A stretch of 7,107 bases of DNA, from contig CAKTDK010000093.1 in NCBI GenBank assembly GCA_934541205.1, forward strand, positions 1-7,107, given 5' to 3'. Of the stretch, positions 1 to 6,054 are shown piece by piece. A program made the position numbers and the translations under genes. How positions within the stretch are numbered: the first letter of the stretch is position 1; the number at the start of each line of letters is the position of its first letter. Below the pieces are notes generated by a model that ran no database searches, was not told the DNA's origin, and saw only the letters and a program-made list of their open reading frames with translations. This DNA is from an uncultured Eubacteriales bacterium (GTDB taxonomy: Bacteria > Bacillota > Clostridia > Oscillospirales > RGIG7773).

Positions 1-22
1 AATCTACTGCAAGTAGAAATTA

Positions 23-56
23 CCACCGAATCTGTGTGTTCGGTGGATTTCTTTTT
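23..56 (+). terminator. Rho-independent terminator of an upstream gene
   Basis: A perfect 8-bp stem (CCACCGAA at 23-30 with TTCGGTGG at 39-46) closes an 8-nt loop and is followed by ATTTCTTTTT. This is a standard intrinsic terminator for rightward transcription, and the gene it serves lies outside the window. A second tiny hairpin (CTACT/AGTAG, 4-16) sits just before it. The terminator separates the upstream unit from the promoter at 69-97. Confidence 0.8.
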
Positions 57-68
57 AAAAAGGACTCA

Positions 69-97
69 TTGATATATTTATAGATTTTATTTAAAAT
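69..97 (+). promoter_or_regulatory. Sigma-A-type promoter of the ATPase-GNAT-GNAT genes
   Basis: TTGATA (69-74), a 17-nt spacer and TAAAAT (92-97) match the -35 and -10 consensus at 5 of 6 positions each. Transcription would start near 104 and leave a leader of about 30 nt before the ATPase start at 135. The ATG at 96 lies inside the -10 box, so it cannot be a translation start for this transcript. Confidence 0.75.
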
Positions 98-134
98 GGA
101 ATATATAAAAAAGTCAATCAGGGGCGGTGATATT

Positions 135-880
135 ATGAAGGAACTGTATTTAAAAAGTGTAGATATAAAAAAAGACAAAATACCACAAAATGACTACATT
201 TACGATTTATCAGTAATTAAAAACTTTAAGAAAATAGAATTCAAGAAACCGATTACAATATTTGTGGGAGAAAACGGGCTTGGAAAATCAACCTTAATTG
301 AAGCGATGGCTATAAAATGGGGATTTAACGCAGAAGGTGGGTCGAGGTATTTCAATTTTAAAACTCGGCAGACCGAATCTGACCTAAACAAATATATATC
401 AAAATTATAAGAGGTCCATACAGAGCAAAAGACGGATATTTCTTGAGGTCGGAATCACTTTATAATGTGGCATCAAATATTGATGACCTTGATGAAATTA
501 AGTGTGATGCACCGCCAATATCGCTAGCGTATGGTGGGAAATCTTTACACAACCAGTCGCACGGAGAAAGCTTTCTCAGCATATTCTTTAAAAGGTTTAC
601 GGGGAATGGTCTTTATATACTCGATGAACCCGAAGCAGCACTTTCTCCTGTTTCTCAAATGTCGCTGCTCATAAGGATAAATGAGCTTGTTAATCTAAAT
701 TCACAGTTTATAATTGCAACGCATTCGCCAATTCTTTTAGCTATTCCGAATGCCGAAGTGCTTGAAATAACCGAAAAAGGCATTCGTCCAAAGAAATATT
801 TTGAAACCGAACATTTTAAAGCAATGAAAAACTTTTTTGAAAACACAGAAAAAACAGTAGATTCACTTATAAATGAGTAA
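135..880 (+). pseudogene. AAA/ABC-type ATPase gene split by a frameshift
   Basis: This is a small ABC-like/AAA-family ATPase of the COG3910 'predicted ATPase' type, carried as two pieces in different frames. The start at 135 has an SD-like GGTGAT (126-131). The first piece (135-410, 91 codons) has Walker A GENGLGKST at residues 45-53. The second piece, open from 383 to 880, has an ABC signature-like SHGES, Walker B LYILDEPE and an H-loop-like ATHSP. The frames meet at the repeat TATATAT (393-399). Removing one TA joins them as ...NKY-IKIIRGPYR... and gives 247 residues, a normal family length with all ATPase motifs in order. The simplest reading is a 2-nt slippage insertion that truncates the protein before the signature and Walker B. 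A TTG at 443 lies within the second piece but has no good SD, so independent translation of that half is doubtful. A sequencing error is the main alternative. Such stand-alone ATPases are common in accessory regions and their substrate is unknown. Confidence 0.85.
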
Positions 881-908
881 TTTATATTTTAATAGAGGTG
901 AAAATAGA

Positions 909-1421
909 ATGATTGTTAAAATAAGAAAATGGAAGTTATCAGACGCAAAAAATTTAGCACTAGCACTTTCCAATAAAAAAATACAAGATAATCTTCGGGA
1001 TGGATTGCCTTATCCATACACCGAACAGGACGGAAAGGAGTATATCTCTGCCATGTTTTCTGCCAATGAAAATGAAACCTTTGCCTTTGCTATTACAGTA
1101 GATGAAAAAGCGATTGGAAGCATAGGCGCTTTTCGTCAAGAAAATGTACACAGACGAACCGCTGAATTGGGATATTATATTGCAGAAGAATATTGGGGTA
1201 AAGGAATAATGACCGAAGCTGTAAAACAGATTTGTAAGTATGTTTTTGATAAAAGTGATATTATTCGTATTTACGCAGCACCATATGCACACAATATTGC
1301 ATCTTGCAGAGTGCTTGAAAAAGTAGGTTTTCAGTATGAAGGAACTTTGAGAAGTAATGCCATAAAAAATGGCAAAGTTGTTGATATGAAAATGTACTCA
1401 CTACTAAAAGGCGAAGCATAA
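909..1421 (+). CDS. GNAT N-acetyltransferase, RimJ/RimL type
   Basis: Predicted acetyl-CoA-dependent N-acetyltransferase of 170 residues, the Acetyltransf_3 (RimJ/RimL-like) branch of GNAT. The signs are an N-terminal IRKWKLSDAKNLA strand-helix, TAELGYYIAEEYWGKGIMTEA at about 84-104 with the pyrophosphate-binding loop YWGKGI, and NIASCRVLEKVGF at 129-141. The last is the usual asparagine-containing helix followed by the (K)xGF turn. Relatives acetylate ribosomal-protein N-termini, amino acids or antibiotics, and the substrate cannot be read from the sequence. The start at 909 is chosen because GAGGTG (895-900) lies 8 nt upstream. An in-frame ATG at 873 would overlap the ATPase end and lacks an SD. 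The gap to the broken ATPase gene is 28 nt, so the two are probably co-transcribed. The protein is probably cytoplasmic, with no signal peptide or membrane segment. Confidence 0.9.
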   Translation: MIVKIRKWKLSDAKNLALALSNKKIQDNLRDGLPYPYTEQDGKEYISAMFSANENETFAFAITVDEKAIGSIGAFRQENVHRRTAELGYYIAEEYWGKGIMTEAVKQICKYVFDKSDIIRIYAAPYAHNIASCRVLEKVGFQYEGTLRSNAIKNGKVVDMKMYSLLKGEA

Positions 1422-1476
1422 CTGTTTGTCGGTCTGCGTGTTAATTAGAAATTTATATTTTGTAAGGTGATAACAG

Positions 1477-1971
1477 ATGGAAATAAGAAAAATTAAAAAA
1501 TCTGATGATATAAACGCTATTGGTAAAATTTATGAGAAGTCTTGGAAGTTTGCTTATAACGGAATAATTCCAAAAGATTATTTTGACAGCGTTTCGGGGG
1601 ATAAATGGCTTCCTCATTTTGAGAATAAAAGTATGAATAGTCTTGTGCTTATAGAAAATAACCAGTTTATCGGCACATCAAGTTATTGCAAATCAAGAAG
1701 TAAAGAATTTAATGATTTCGGTGAAATTGTTTCCATATATTTGCTACCTGAACATATGGGAAAAGGCTACGGAAAGCTATTATTTGAAGCTACTTTAAAT
1801 GAACTTGTTAAAACTGGTTATCAAAATGTTTTTCTCTGGGTACTTGAAGAAAATACGAGGGCAAGACGTTTTTACGAAAAACAAAAATTTAAACTTTCAG
1901 ATAAGTCTAATTATATAAATATAGGCGGTAAAAATTTAAAAGAAGTTGCTTATACATACCACTCTAAGTAA
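1477..1971 (+). CDS. GNAT N-acetyltransferase
   Basis: A second GNAT-family acetyltransferase of 164 residues, of the Acetyltransf_1 type and clearly different from the one before it. It opens with MEIRKIKKSDDINAIGKIYEKSWKFAY, a common start in this family. The acetyl-CoA site is visible as EIVSIYLLPEHMGKGYGKLLFE (about 83-104), with the loop MGKGYG at 94-99. Next come FLWVLEENTRARRFYEKQKF (119-138), where N-x-R-A-x-x-F-Y-E-K is the conserved helix. The ATG at 1477 has AAGGTG (1464-1469) 7 nt upstream. The 55-nt gap to the preceding gene has no terminator, so the two are likely co-transcribed. The end of the gap repeats the sequence seen before the previous gene (12 identical bases plus an SD). 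The substrate is not predictable. Confidence 0.9.
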   Translation: MEIRKIKKSDDINAIGKIYEKSWKFAYNGIIPKDYFDSVSGDKWLPHFENKSMNSLVLIENNQFIGTSSYCKSRSKEFNDFGEIVSIYLLPEHMGKGYGKLLFEATLNELVKTGYQNVFLWVLEENTRARRFYEKQKFKLSDKSNYINIGGKNLKEVAYTYHSK

Positions 1972-1984
1972 AAGGATGTCTTAC

Positions 1985-2014
1985 TTGACACCATAATATT
2001 TTTTGTGATACAAC
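1985..2014 (+). promoter_or_regulatory. Possible promoter for the Nudix gene
   Basis: A perfect -35 hexamer TTGACA (1985-1990) is followed after 18 nt by TACAAC (2009-2014), preceded by TG at 2006-2007 as in an extended -10. The site lies in the longest gap of the plus-strand cluster (80 nt) and predicts a start near 2021, just before the SD at 2037-2042. The -10 box is only 4 of 6, so support is moderate. Confidence 0.45.
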
Positions 2015-2051
2015 GTTAGTCCATTTTTTAAATTTTAGGGGGTTAAACACC

Positions 2052-2573
2052 ATGGATATCAGAAACAGCATAAAAATCATTTTATTAAATCCAAAAAATG
2101 AGATATTACTACTTGGCACTGATGACAAAAGTATCACAAACAAAGGCAAGAGTTACAACGGCAAATTTTGGCAGATGATAGGCGGTAAAATCGAAGAAGG
2201 AGAAGATATAAAATCCGCTGCAAATAGGGAACTATTTGAAGAAACCGGATTAACGCCTAATGATGTGGAGTTTGGAGACATAGTTTGGAAAGGCGAACTT
2301 AAGCTGATTATGAGTGGTGTTGAAACTCTTATCAGACAGCAGTTTATAGTTGCTAAAACTCAAGCAACCGATGTTACACTCAAAAATTTAATCCCTGAAG
2401 AAAAGCCTGTAGCTAAACAATTGAAATGGTTTTCTACCGATGAAATTAAAAACAGCAAAGAAATTATTTACCCTGTTGGGCTGGATGAATATTTATCTGA
2501 CTTGCTTACAAATGGTGCTCCAAAAGAGCCTGTTACAATTGTTCTCGATAGGAAACCAAAAATCAATAACTAA
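2052..2573 (+). CDS. Nudix hydrolase
   Basis: Nudix-superfamily hydrolase of 173 residues, expected to cleave a nucleoside diphosphate linked to another moiety using a divalent metal. The Nudix box is complete at residues 45-67 and fits G-x5-E-x7-R-E-U-x-E-E-x-G-U exactly: G45, E51, then RELFEETGL at 59-67. The N-terminal strand IKIILLNPKNEILLLG and the GKFWQMIGG entry to the box are typical. The C-terminal end (about 155-173) is a short lysine- and proline-rich tail outside the core domain. The ATG at 2052 has AGGGGG (2037-2042) 9 nt upstream. Substrate is unknown: members include nucleotide-pool cleaners and antibiotic-cluster enzymes. It is the last plus-strand gene before the convergent hairpins. 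Confidence 0.92.
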   Translation: MDIRNSIKIILLNPKNEILLLGTDDKSITNKGKSYNGKFWQMIGGKIEEGEDIKSAANRELFEETGLTPNDVEFGDIVWKGELKLIMSGVETLIRQQFIVAKTQATDVTLKNLIPEEKPVAKQLKWFSTDEIKNSKEIIYPVGLDEYLSDLLTNGAPKEPVTIVLDRKPKINN

Positions 2574-2610
2574 TAAAAAATGCCTCCGCGTCAGATATAT
2601 GAGCGGGGGT
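2572..2610 (-). terminator. Terminator of the leftward cluster, possibly bidirectional
   Basis: CCTCCGC (2583-2589) pairs with GCGGGGG (2603-2609), including one G-U pair, and TCA/TGA pairs can extend the stem inward. On the minus strand the hairpin is followed by ATTTTTTATT (complement of 2572-2581), a good U-tract, so it fits leftward transcription best. On the plus strand only AAATTTTAAA follows, so it would be a weaker terminator for the Nudix gene. Confidence 0.7.
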
Positions 2611-2633
2611 AAATTTTAAAAAGTATGGATAAT

Positions 2634-2652
2634 GATACAATTATAGTGTATC
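2634..2652 (-). terminator. Hairpin just after the methyltransferase stop
   Basis: GATACA (2634-2639) is an exact inverted repeat of TGTATC (2647-2652) around a 7-nt AT-rich loop. It starts a few bases past the methyltransferase stop codon (2656-2658). No U-tract follows immediately, so it more likely stabilises the mRNA 3' end or aids the stronger terminator 25 bases further on. Confidence 0.4.
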
Positions 2653-2655
2653 GTG

Positions 2656-3306
2656 TTAAATTTTATTTACAATAATAGCTGTCTGCCCCTTTTGCCAAAC
2701 CTTTGCAATTTCTTTAAATCCAGCACGTTCAAACATCTCTATTTGATTATCTACTGTGCAAGGTGTGTCAAAGTGAACAAACTCATCATCTTTGATATTT
2801 TGCTCTTTACGAATCCGATTTAGCTCTGAAAATAAGTAATTTTCTTCCGATTGGTCTTTTGCAACATAATCGCATTCTATGTACATTCCGCTTGGTTTTA
2901 AAGCCTTGCGGATTTTCTTATATAAACTCACTTTGTTTTTATGCGAAAAGTGGTGCATTGTCTGAAATGATATAACTATGTCAAATGCCTTTTCTCCAAA
3001 AGGGGCATCAAAATAACTTCCGCAAATTAAATTTATATTTTTATCAGGAAATTTGCTTTTAAGTTTATCAAGCATAGCCTGGGTTAAATCTATTCCGGTA
3101 ACTTCTAAATCGGGAATTTTTTTAAATATTTCGTGAAGTTCGAGTCCTGTCCCACAACCTAAATCTAATAGCTTTTTGCAGCTGTTTGGAATAAGTTCAG
3201 CAAGTTTTATATATCCTTCTTTGCACCCCTCGACATTTTCAAGCATTTGGATTTCGTATCCATCTATTCTTTTTGCAAAGAAATCGTTCATTTTCTCAAG
3301 TTCCAT
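2656..3306 (-). CDS. Class I SAM-dependent methyltransferase
   Basis: Predicted S-adenosylmethionine-dependent methyltransferase of 216 residues with a Rossmann-like fold. Motif I is LLDLGCGTG at 46-54. The acidic residue that binds the SAM ribose is in GIDLT (D73). The adenine-side motif is around CGSYFDAPF (95-103), motif IV is DIVISFQTMHHF (109-120), and ALKPSG (135-140) is the usual post-motif turn. The overall pattern is like small-molecule methyltransferases (Methyltransf_11/25 group), and the acceptor is unknown. The start at 3306 is chosen because AAAGGAGAT ends 7 nt before it. An in-frame ATG at 3348 lies well inside the upstream gene and has no SD. The gene overlaps the end of the preceding GNAT gene by 11 nt, suggesting translational coupling, and its SD lies within the GNAT coding sequence. 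Confidence 0.92.
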   Translation of the reverse strand: MELEKMNDFFAKRIDGYEIQMLENVEGCKEGYIKLAELIPNSCKKLLDLGCGTGLELHEIFKKIPDLEVTGIDLTQAMLDKLKSKFPDKNINLICGSYFDAPFGEKAFDIVISFQTMHHFSHKNKVSLYKKIRKALKPSGMYIECDYVAKDQSEENYLFSELNRIRKEQNIKDDEFVHFDTPCTVDNQIEMFERAGFKEIAKVWQKGQTAIIVNKI

Positions 3307-3781
3307 GTGTTTTATCTCCTTTAAATTTTTCAAAATGTGATTTGTCAAACACCCACTTCATAGGGTAAAATTCCAGCCCATTAATGTACCTCTTTTTGCT
3401 TGTGTCTACAAACCCTAAGTGTTTGTATATCTCATGAGCATATTCGGAAGAATTTACCGTGAAAAATCCCCTTTCATTAAGTGACTTTATCTTAGCAAGC
3501 AATTTTATGCCTATCCCTTGCCTTTGGTGACTGGAGTCAACAAAAAATAGTGCAATATGGGTGCGACATTTTGTCGCAACAACGCCGAGCAATACCCCGG
3601 TTTCATCAAACGCACCGTAAAAATCCCTTTGTTCTACCCATGCTATGTTTCCGAGCGTTTTCTTAAATTCATTTACTCCCTTGCAAGTTAAGTATGGTGC
3701 TTCGCACTCCAAAAACGTCTGCCAAACCAGCTTTAAGGCCTTTCGCATCTCATTTTTTGATATTTTTCTTATTTCCAACAC
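3296..3781 (-). CDS. GNAT N-acetyltransferase
   Basis: GNAT-family acetyltransferase of about 161 residues. Visible landmarks are MLEIRKISKNEMRKALKLVWQTF at the N-terminus, ALFFVDSSHQRQGIGIKLL (77-95) with the acetyl-CoA loop QRQGIG at 86-91, and FTVNSSEYAHEIYKHLGF (107-124), the usual strand-helix ending in LGF. Start choice is uncertain by one codon. GTG at 3781 lies 6 nt after GGGAGG, and the next codon, TTG at 3778, lies 9 nt after it. Either gives essentially the same protein, and no ATG fits. The 3' end overlaps the methyltransferase start by 11 nt, so the pair is probably translated together. A likely internal promoter lies 40 bases upstream at 3823-3851. The substrate is not predictable. 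Confidence 0.88.
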   Translation of the reverse strand: MLEIRKISKNEMRKALKLVWQTFLECEAPYLTCKGVNEFKKTLGNIAWVEQRDFYGAFDETGVLLGVVATKCRTHIALFFVDSSHQRQGIGIKLLAKIKSLNERGFFTVNSSEYAHEIYKHLGFVDTSKKRYINGLEFYPMKWVFDKSHFEKFKGDKTHGT

Positions 3782-3815
3782 AAATTTCCTCCCGAACAGA
3801 TTAAAGTTTACTTGA

Positions 3816-3884
3816 TTATGGGCTTATATAAAGGCCAAATACCTTTGTAAAACAGTTTTCGGTATATAAATCCCACAGTTCCAT
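3816..3884 (-). pseudogene. Short remnant resembling the start of a Nudix gene
   Basis: Directly after the CatA stop codon there is an SD (AAGGGAG, about 3892-3898) and an ATG at 3884 opening a 22-codon frame that begins MELWDLYTEN and soon stops at 3816. That beginning resembles the N-terminus of Nudix hydrolases of the isopentenyl-diphosphate-isomerase-like group, which often start MELWDLYD-x-x-R. After about ten residues the resemblance ends. The simplest reading is a translationally coupled operon gene that lost nearly its whole body by internal deletion. Family assignment rests on ten residues and is from memory of the family, so it is tentative. It could instead be an unrelated short peptide. 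Confidence 0.4.
3823..3851 (-). promoter_or_regulatory. Internal promoter for the GNAT-methyltransferase pair
   Basis: Read leftward, TTTACA (complement of 3846-3851) and TATAAG (complement of 3823-3828) are separated by 17 nt, each 5 of 6 to consensus. The predicted start near 3816 gives a leader of about 35 nt before the GNAT gene. The site lies inside the 22-codon remnant, so the last two genes may be expressed independently of GrpB, esterase and CatA. Confidence 0.55.
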
Positions 3885-3896
3885 TTGTTTTCTCCC

Positions 3897-4568
3897 TTAT
3901 AAATTAAAATTTAAAACTAAACTTTGTAACTCATTATAAAATATTCCTGCATGATAGCCATCACACGTAGCATGGTGCAGTTTTATAGAAACAGGCATTA
4001 AAATTTTATCGTTTGAGTTAAAAAACTTTCCTATGGCAACCATTGGAAGTAACCACGTTCCGTCTACTTCATACATATCTATTTGAAAATCGGTAAAACT
4101 TACCCACGGAATAGAAGTTATATCATAAAAATTCGGTGGAAAGTTTTCTTTTGCATACATACTTTTTATGCCACTGTATTTTTGTATATCTTTCAAAGCG
4201 TTTTTATAAAATATATCGAAATTATCGTTATACTCAAGCCAAATAGAAGTTATGGTTTTTGTTTCTTCATTGAACATAGGGTATCTAACGTGGAGTTTAT
4301 CCCATATAACTAAATTCCCGTTATAATTAGATACCTTAAAGCAATAGTGATTATTAAGCGTTTTGGAAACTAAATAAGTAAAAGTAGGGTAACAACGTAA
4401 TTTATTGCTTTTTATAACACTTAAAAGATTAGTTATATCTATATTTGCGGTCATCCCGAACCTACATCTCATTTTATTTTCTATATTCATGAAATAATCA
4501 TAGTAGTATTTTCTTTCCCAATTATCTAAATCTATTTTTTTAAAGTTACTTATTTTTTCTAGTGCCAT
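3897..4568 (-). CDS. catA: Type A chloramphenicol O-acetyltransferase
   Basis: Transfers acetyl from acetyl-CoA to the 3-hydroxyl of chloramphenicol, inactivating it; the family works as a cytoplasmic homotrimer. The 223-residue length is typical of CatA. Seen in the sequence: IDLDNWERKYYYDYF (12-26), where R19 matches the conserved Arg that pairs with the active-site Asp. Also seen are GMTANIDIT, LVIWDKLH and IPWVSFT, followed by LHHATCDGYH (197-206). H199 is the expected catalytic base and D203 its structural partner. S152, just before IPWV, matches the transition-state-stabilising Ser of CATIII, and its 47-residue distance from H199 is exactly that of CATIII (S148 to H195). The ATG at 4568 has GGAGGT 8 nt upstream, embedded in the last codons of the esterase gene, whose stop lies 2 nt before the ATG. 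No attenuator-type leader is seen, so expression is probably from the shared promoter. Distant CatA-like proteins sometimes have other acceptors, so resistance is likely but unproven. Confidence 0.9.
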   Translation of the reverse strand: MALEKISNFKKIDLDNWERKYYYDYFMNIENKMRCRFGMTANIDITNLLSVIKSNKLRCYPTFTYLVSKTLNNHYCFKVSNYNGNLVIWDKLHVRYPMFNEETKTITSIWLEYNDNFDIFYKNALKDIQKYSGIKSMYAKENFPPNFYDITSIPWVSFTDFQIDMYEVDGTWLLPMVAIGKFFNSNDKILMPVSIKLHHATCDGYHAGIFYNELQSLVLNFNL

Positions 4569-4570
4569 TA

Positions 4571-5341
4571 TTATTTACCTCCATAAAATTTGTAATATTT
4601 TTCAAGGTTTGAAACTATATACTGTGCATTGTGATGCCCTTTAAATATATGATTTTCTACATTTACAATTTTTGATTTTAATATCTCATATAGTTTTTCA
4701 CAGGCTATATAGAATCCGCCCTCATCTTCATTACCACAATCCAAAAATAATTTTAAATCGTTAACTTTTTTATTCTCAGCAATTGTAATAGGGTCATATT
4801 TTAACCACATTTCTTTGTTTTCAAAATAACACTCATCTTCATCTTCGTAGTTTAAGTCAATTGCCGGCATATGTACTCCTATTTTCGAAAAAATATCTTG
4901 ATGATTAAATCCAATGTGTAAAGCAGTGTACCCTCCGGCAGAAATACCGCCTATGTATCTTGAATCTTTATTTTTTATGGTTTTATACGAGTTATCTATA
5001 AACGGAATTACTTCATTTACAATGTAATCTTCAAACAGCCCTTTATGAACAATTCCGTATTTACCTTGAATTTCTTCGTATGTTTGCGAAGAATTAATAC
5101 CTCTGCTATTAGCAATATATGGACAGACTATTATAAACGGATTAATAACATGATTTTTTACTAGTTTGTCAGCAATTTTATCCATTTCAAGCTCTTTTAA
5201 AATATTTGCATTTCCGCCTCTACCATGTAAAAAATACAAGGTGGGTAAATTTATATTTTCGTATTCTTTTGGAATATATACCGATATACTCATATTTCTT
5301 TCAAGGACTTTGCTGTTTATTAATTTAACTTCTGTTTTCAT
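4571..5341 (-). CDS. Alpha/beta-hydrolase, putative esterase (esterase D/Fes type)
   Basis: Putative carboxylesterase of 256 residues in the 'putative esterase' group (PF00756: esterase D, Fes, antigen 85 relatives). The oxyanion-hole segment is LYFLHGRGGN (35-44). The nucleophile elbow is GGISAGGYTA with S134. The acid is probably D206 in LDCGNEDEGG, and the histidine is in FKGHHNAQY (H236 or H237). There is no signal peptide, so it should be cytoplasmic, unlike secreted feruloyl or acetylxylan esterases. The ATG at 5341 has AGAAAGGA ending 9 nt upstream. It follows the GrpB gene by 22 nt and is 2 nt from CatA, so it is clearly in an operon. The substrate is unknown. Pairing with an O-acetyltransferase suggests an ester or drug substrate, but this is speculation. 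Confidence 0.88.
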   Translation of the reverse strand: MKTEVKLINSKVLERNMSISVYIPKEYENINLPTLYFLHGRGGNANILKELEMDKIADKLVKNHVINPFIIVCPYIANSRGINSSQTYEEIQGKYGIVHKGLFEDYIVNEVIPFIDNSYKTIKNKDSRYIGGISAGGYTALHIGFNHQDIFSKIGVHMPAIDLNYEDEDECYFENKEMWLKYDPITIAENKKVNDLKLFLDCGNEDEGGFYIACEKLYEILKSKIVNVENHIFKGHHNAQYIVSNLEKYYKFYGGK

Positions 5342-5363
5342 AAATAAATTTCCTTTCTAAAAA

Positions 5364-5924
5364 TCACATAAAATATTTTTCGCCTACTGGTTTTACATTA
5401 AATTTTTTAAAAGCTTTATCAATAATTTTTTCGATATAAGTTTCTTTGGCTTTTGTATAACTTTTTCTGTCATTACCAAAGTTTTGAGCCAAGTTTTCTT
5501 TTAAATCTGAATACTTCATAACTTCTTCAGGGTTAAAATTCATGTAATCCCTAAATAATATGTGATGTTGCCATATTCTGCTGTTTGTATCTTCTATATG
5601 TATAAAGTAGGTTTCAATATCGTTTTCACATTTTTTAAGAAAGTACCGCACACCAAAATCGTTTCTGCCGTCATAATAATATCCCATTTTTTGCAAAATT
5701 GGGATTAATTGTTTCCCATATTCAAGATTCGGTACACCTATAGCTATATCAATTATAGGCTTAGCTTTACAGCCTACAATTGAAGTGCTACCAACGTGCT
5801 GAATTTCGATATTATAATTTTTTAAAGCATATTCCAACGCAGTTTTTTCTTTCAAATATTCATTTTCCCACTCAGGATTATACTCAAAAATTTTAACAGT
5901 TCTTCTTTTTACTCCTATGTTCAT
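5364..5924 (-). CDS. GrpB family protein (UPF0157, nucleotidyltransferase fold)
   Basis: GrpB/UPF0157-family protein of 186 residues, with a fold related to minimal nucleotidyltransferases and no established reaction. Family marks are VKIFEYNPEWENEYLKEK at the N-terminus, IQHVGSTSIVG (41-51) with the GS dipeptide of nucleotidyltransferases, and AKPIIDIAIG (54-63) giving the D-x-x-hydrophobic strand. Further along is a YFIHIEDTNSRIWQHHILFRDYM stretch (106-128) rich in conserved His, Trp and Arg. The C-terminal Y-T-K-A-K-E-T-Y-I helix is also typical. The ATG at 5924 has AAAGGAAG ending 9 nt upstream. It is the first gene after the leftward promoter at 5989-6017, with a leader of about 58 nt. 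In Firmicutes such genes often sit in accessory islands next to acetyltransferases. Confidence 0.9.
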   Translation of the reverse strand: MNIGVKRRTVKIFEYNPEWENEYLKEKTALEYALKNYNIEIQHVGSTSIVGCKAKPIIDIAIGVPNLEYGKQLIPILQKMGYYYDGRNDFGVRYFLKKCENDIETYFIHIEDTNSRIWQHHILFRDYMNFNPEEVMKYSDLKENLAQNFGNDRKSYTKAKETYIEKIIDKAFKKFNVKPVGEKYFM

Positions 5925-5988
5925 CTTTAAATTCTTCCTTTATTTAAAATAAAAATCTCTATACCCATTTTCCATTAATTTTAAATAC

Positions 5989-6017
5989 ATTATAATATAT
6001 GCGTTTCTAACCCTCAA
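5989..6017 (-). promoter_or_regulatory. Main promoter of the leftward operon
   Basis: Read leftward, TTGAGG (complement of 6012-6017) and a perfect TATAAT (complement of 5989-5994) are separated by 17 nt. The predicted start near 5982 precedes the GrpB gene by about 58 nt. No riboswitch-like fold is obvious in the leader. Its -35 lies only 2 nt from the -35 of the opposing promoter at 6020-6048. Confidence 0.7.
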
Positions 6018-6019
6018 CC

Positions 6020-6048
6020 TTGCATAATAACGCTAAATGTGGTATAAT
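6020..6048 (+). promoter_or_regulatory. Rightward promoter with no gene behind it
   Basis: TTGCAT (6020-6025), 17 nt, then a perfect TATAAT (6043-6048) preceded by TGG, an extended -10. Transcription would start near 6055 and run toward the hairpin at 6152-6197. No plus-strand gene with an SD follows within the window. The -10 is half of a 12-base palindrome GTATAATTATAC (6042-6053), which could also be a binding site. Confidence 0.5.
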
Positions 6049-6054
6049 TATACG

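Noticed and set aside
96..134. Upstream ATG at 96 as the ATPase start
   Set aside because: It lies in the -10 box of a good promoter and has no SD. ATG 135 has an SD and fits the family N-terminus.
399..412. Programmed -1 frameshift in the ATPase gene
   Set aside because: A AAA TTA before the TAA is not a proper X XXY YYZ slippery site, and slipping there would leave one extra residue compared with the TA-insertion model.
960..1292. Minus-strand open frame of 110 codons
   Set aside because: It is antisense to a clear GNAT gene, its protein has no recognisable motifs, and it is rich in residues expected from reverse reading of AT-rich codons.
1972..2051. Integron-type attC recombination site
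   Set aside because: A GTTAG near 2015 recalls a core site, but it does not fit GTTRRRY and no inverse core or folded pair was found here or at other gene junctions.
4083..4313. Plus-strand open frame of 76 codons
   Set aside because: It lies wholly antisense to CatA, has no SD and shows no domain features.
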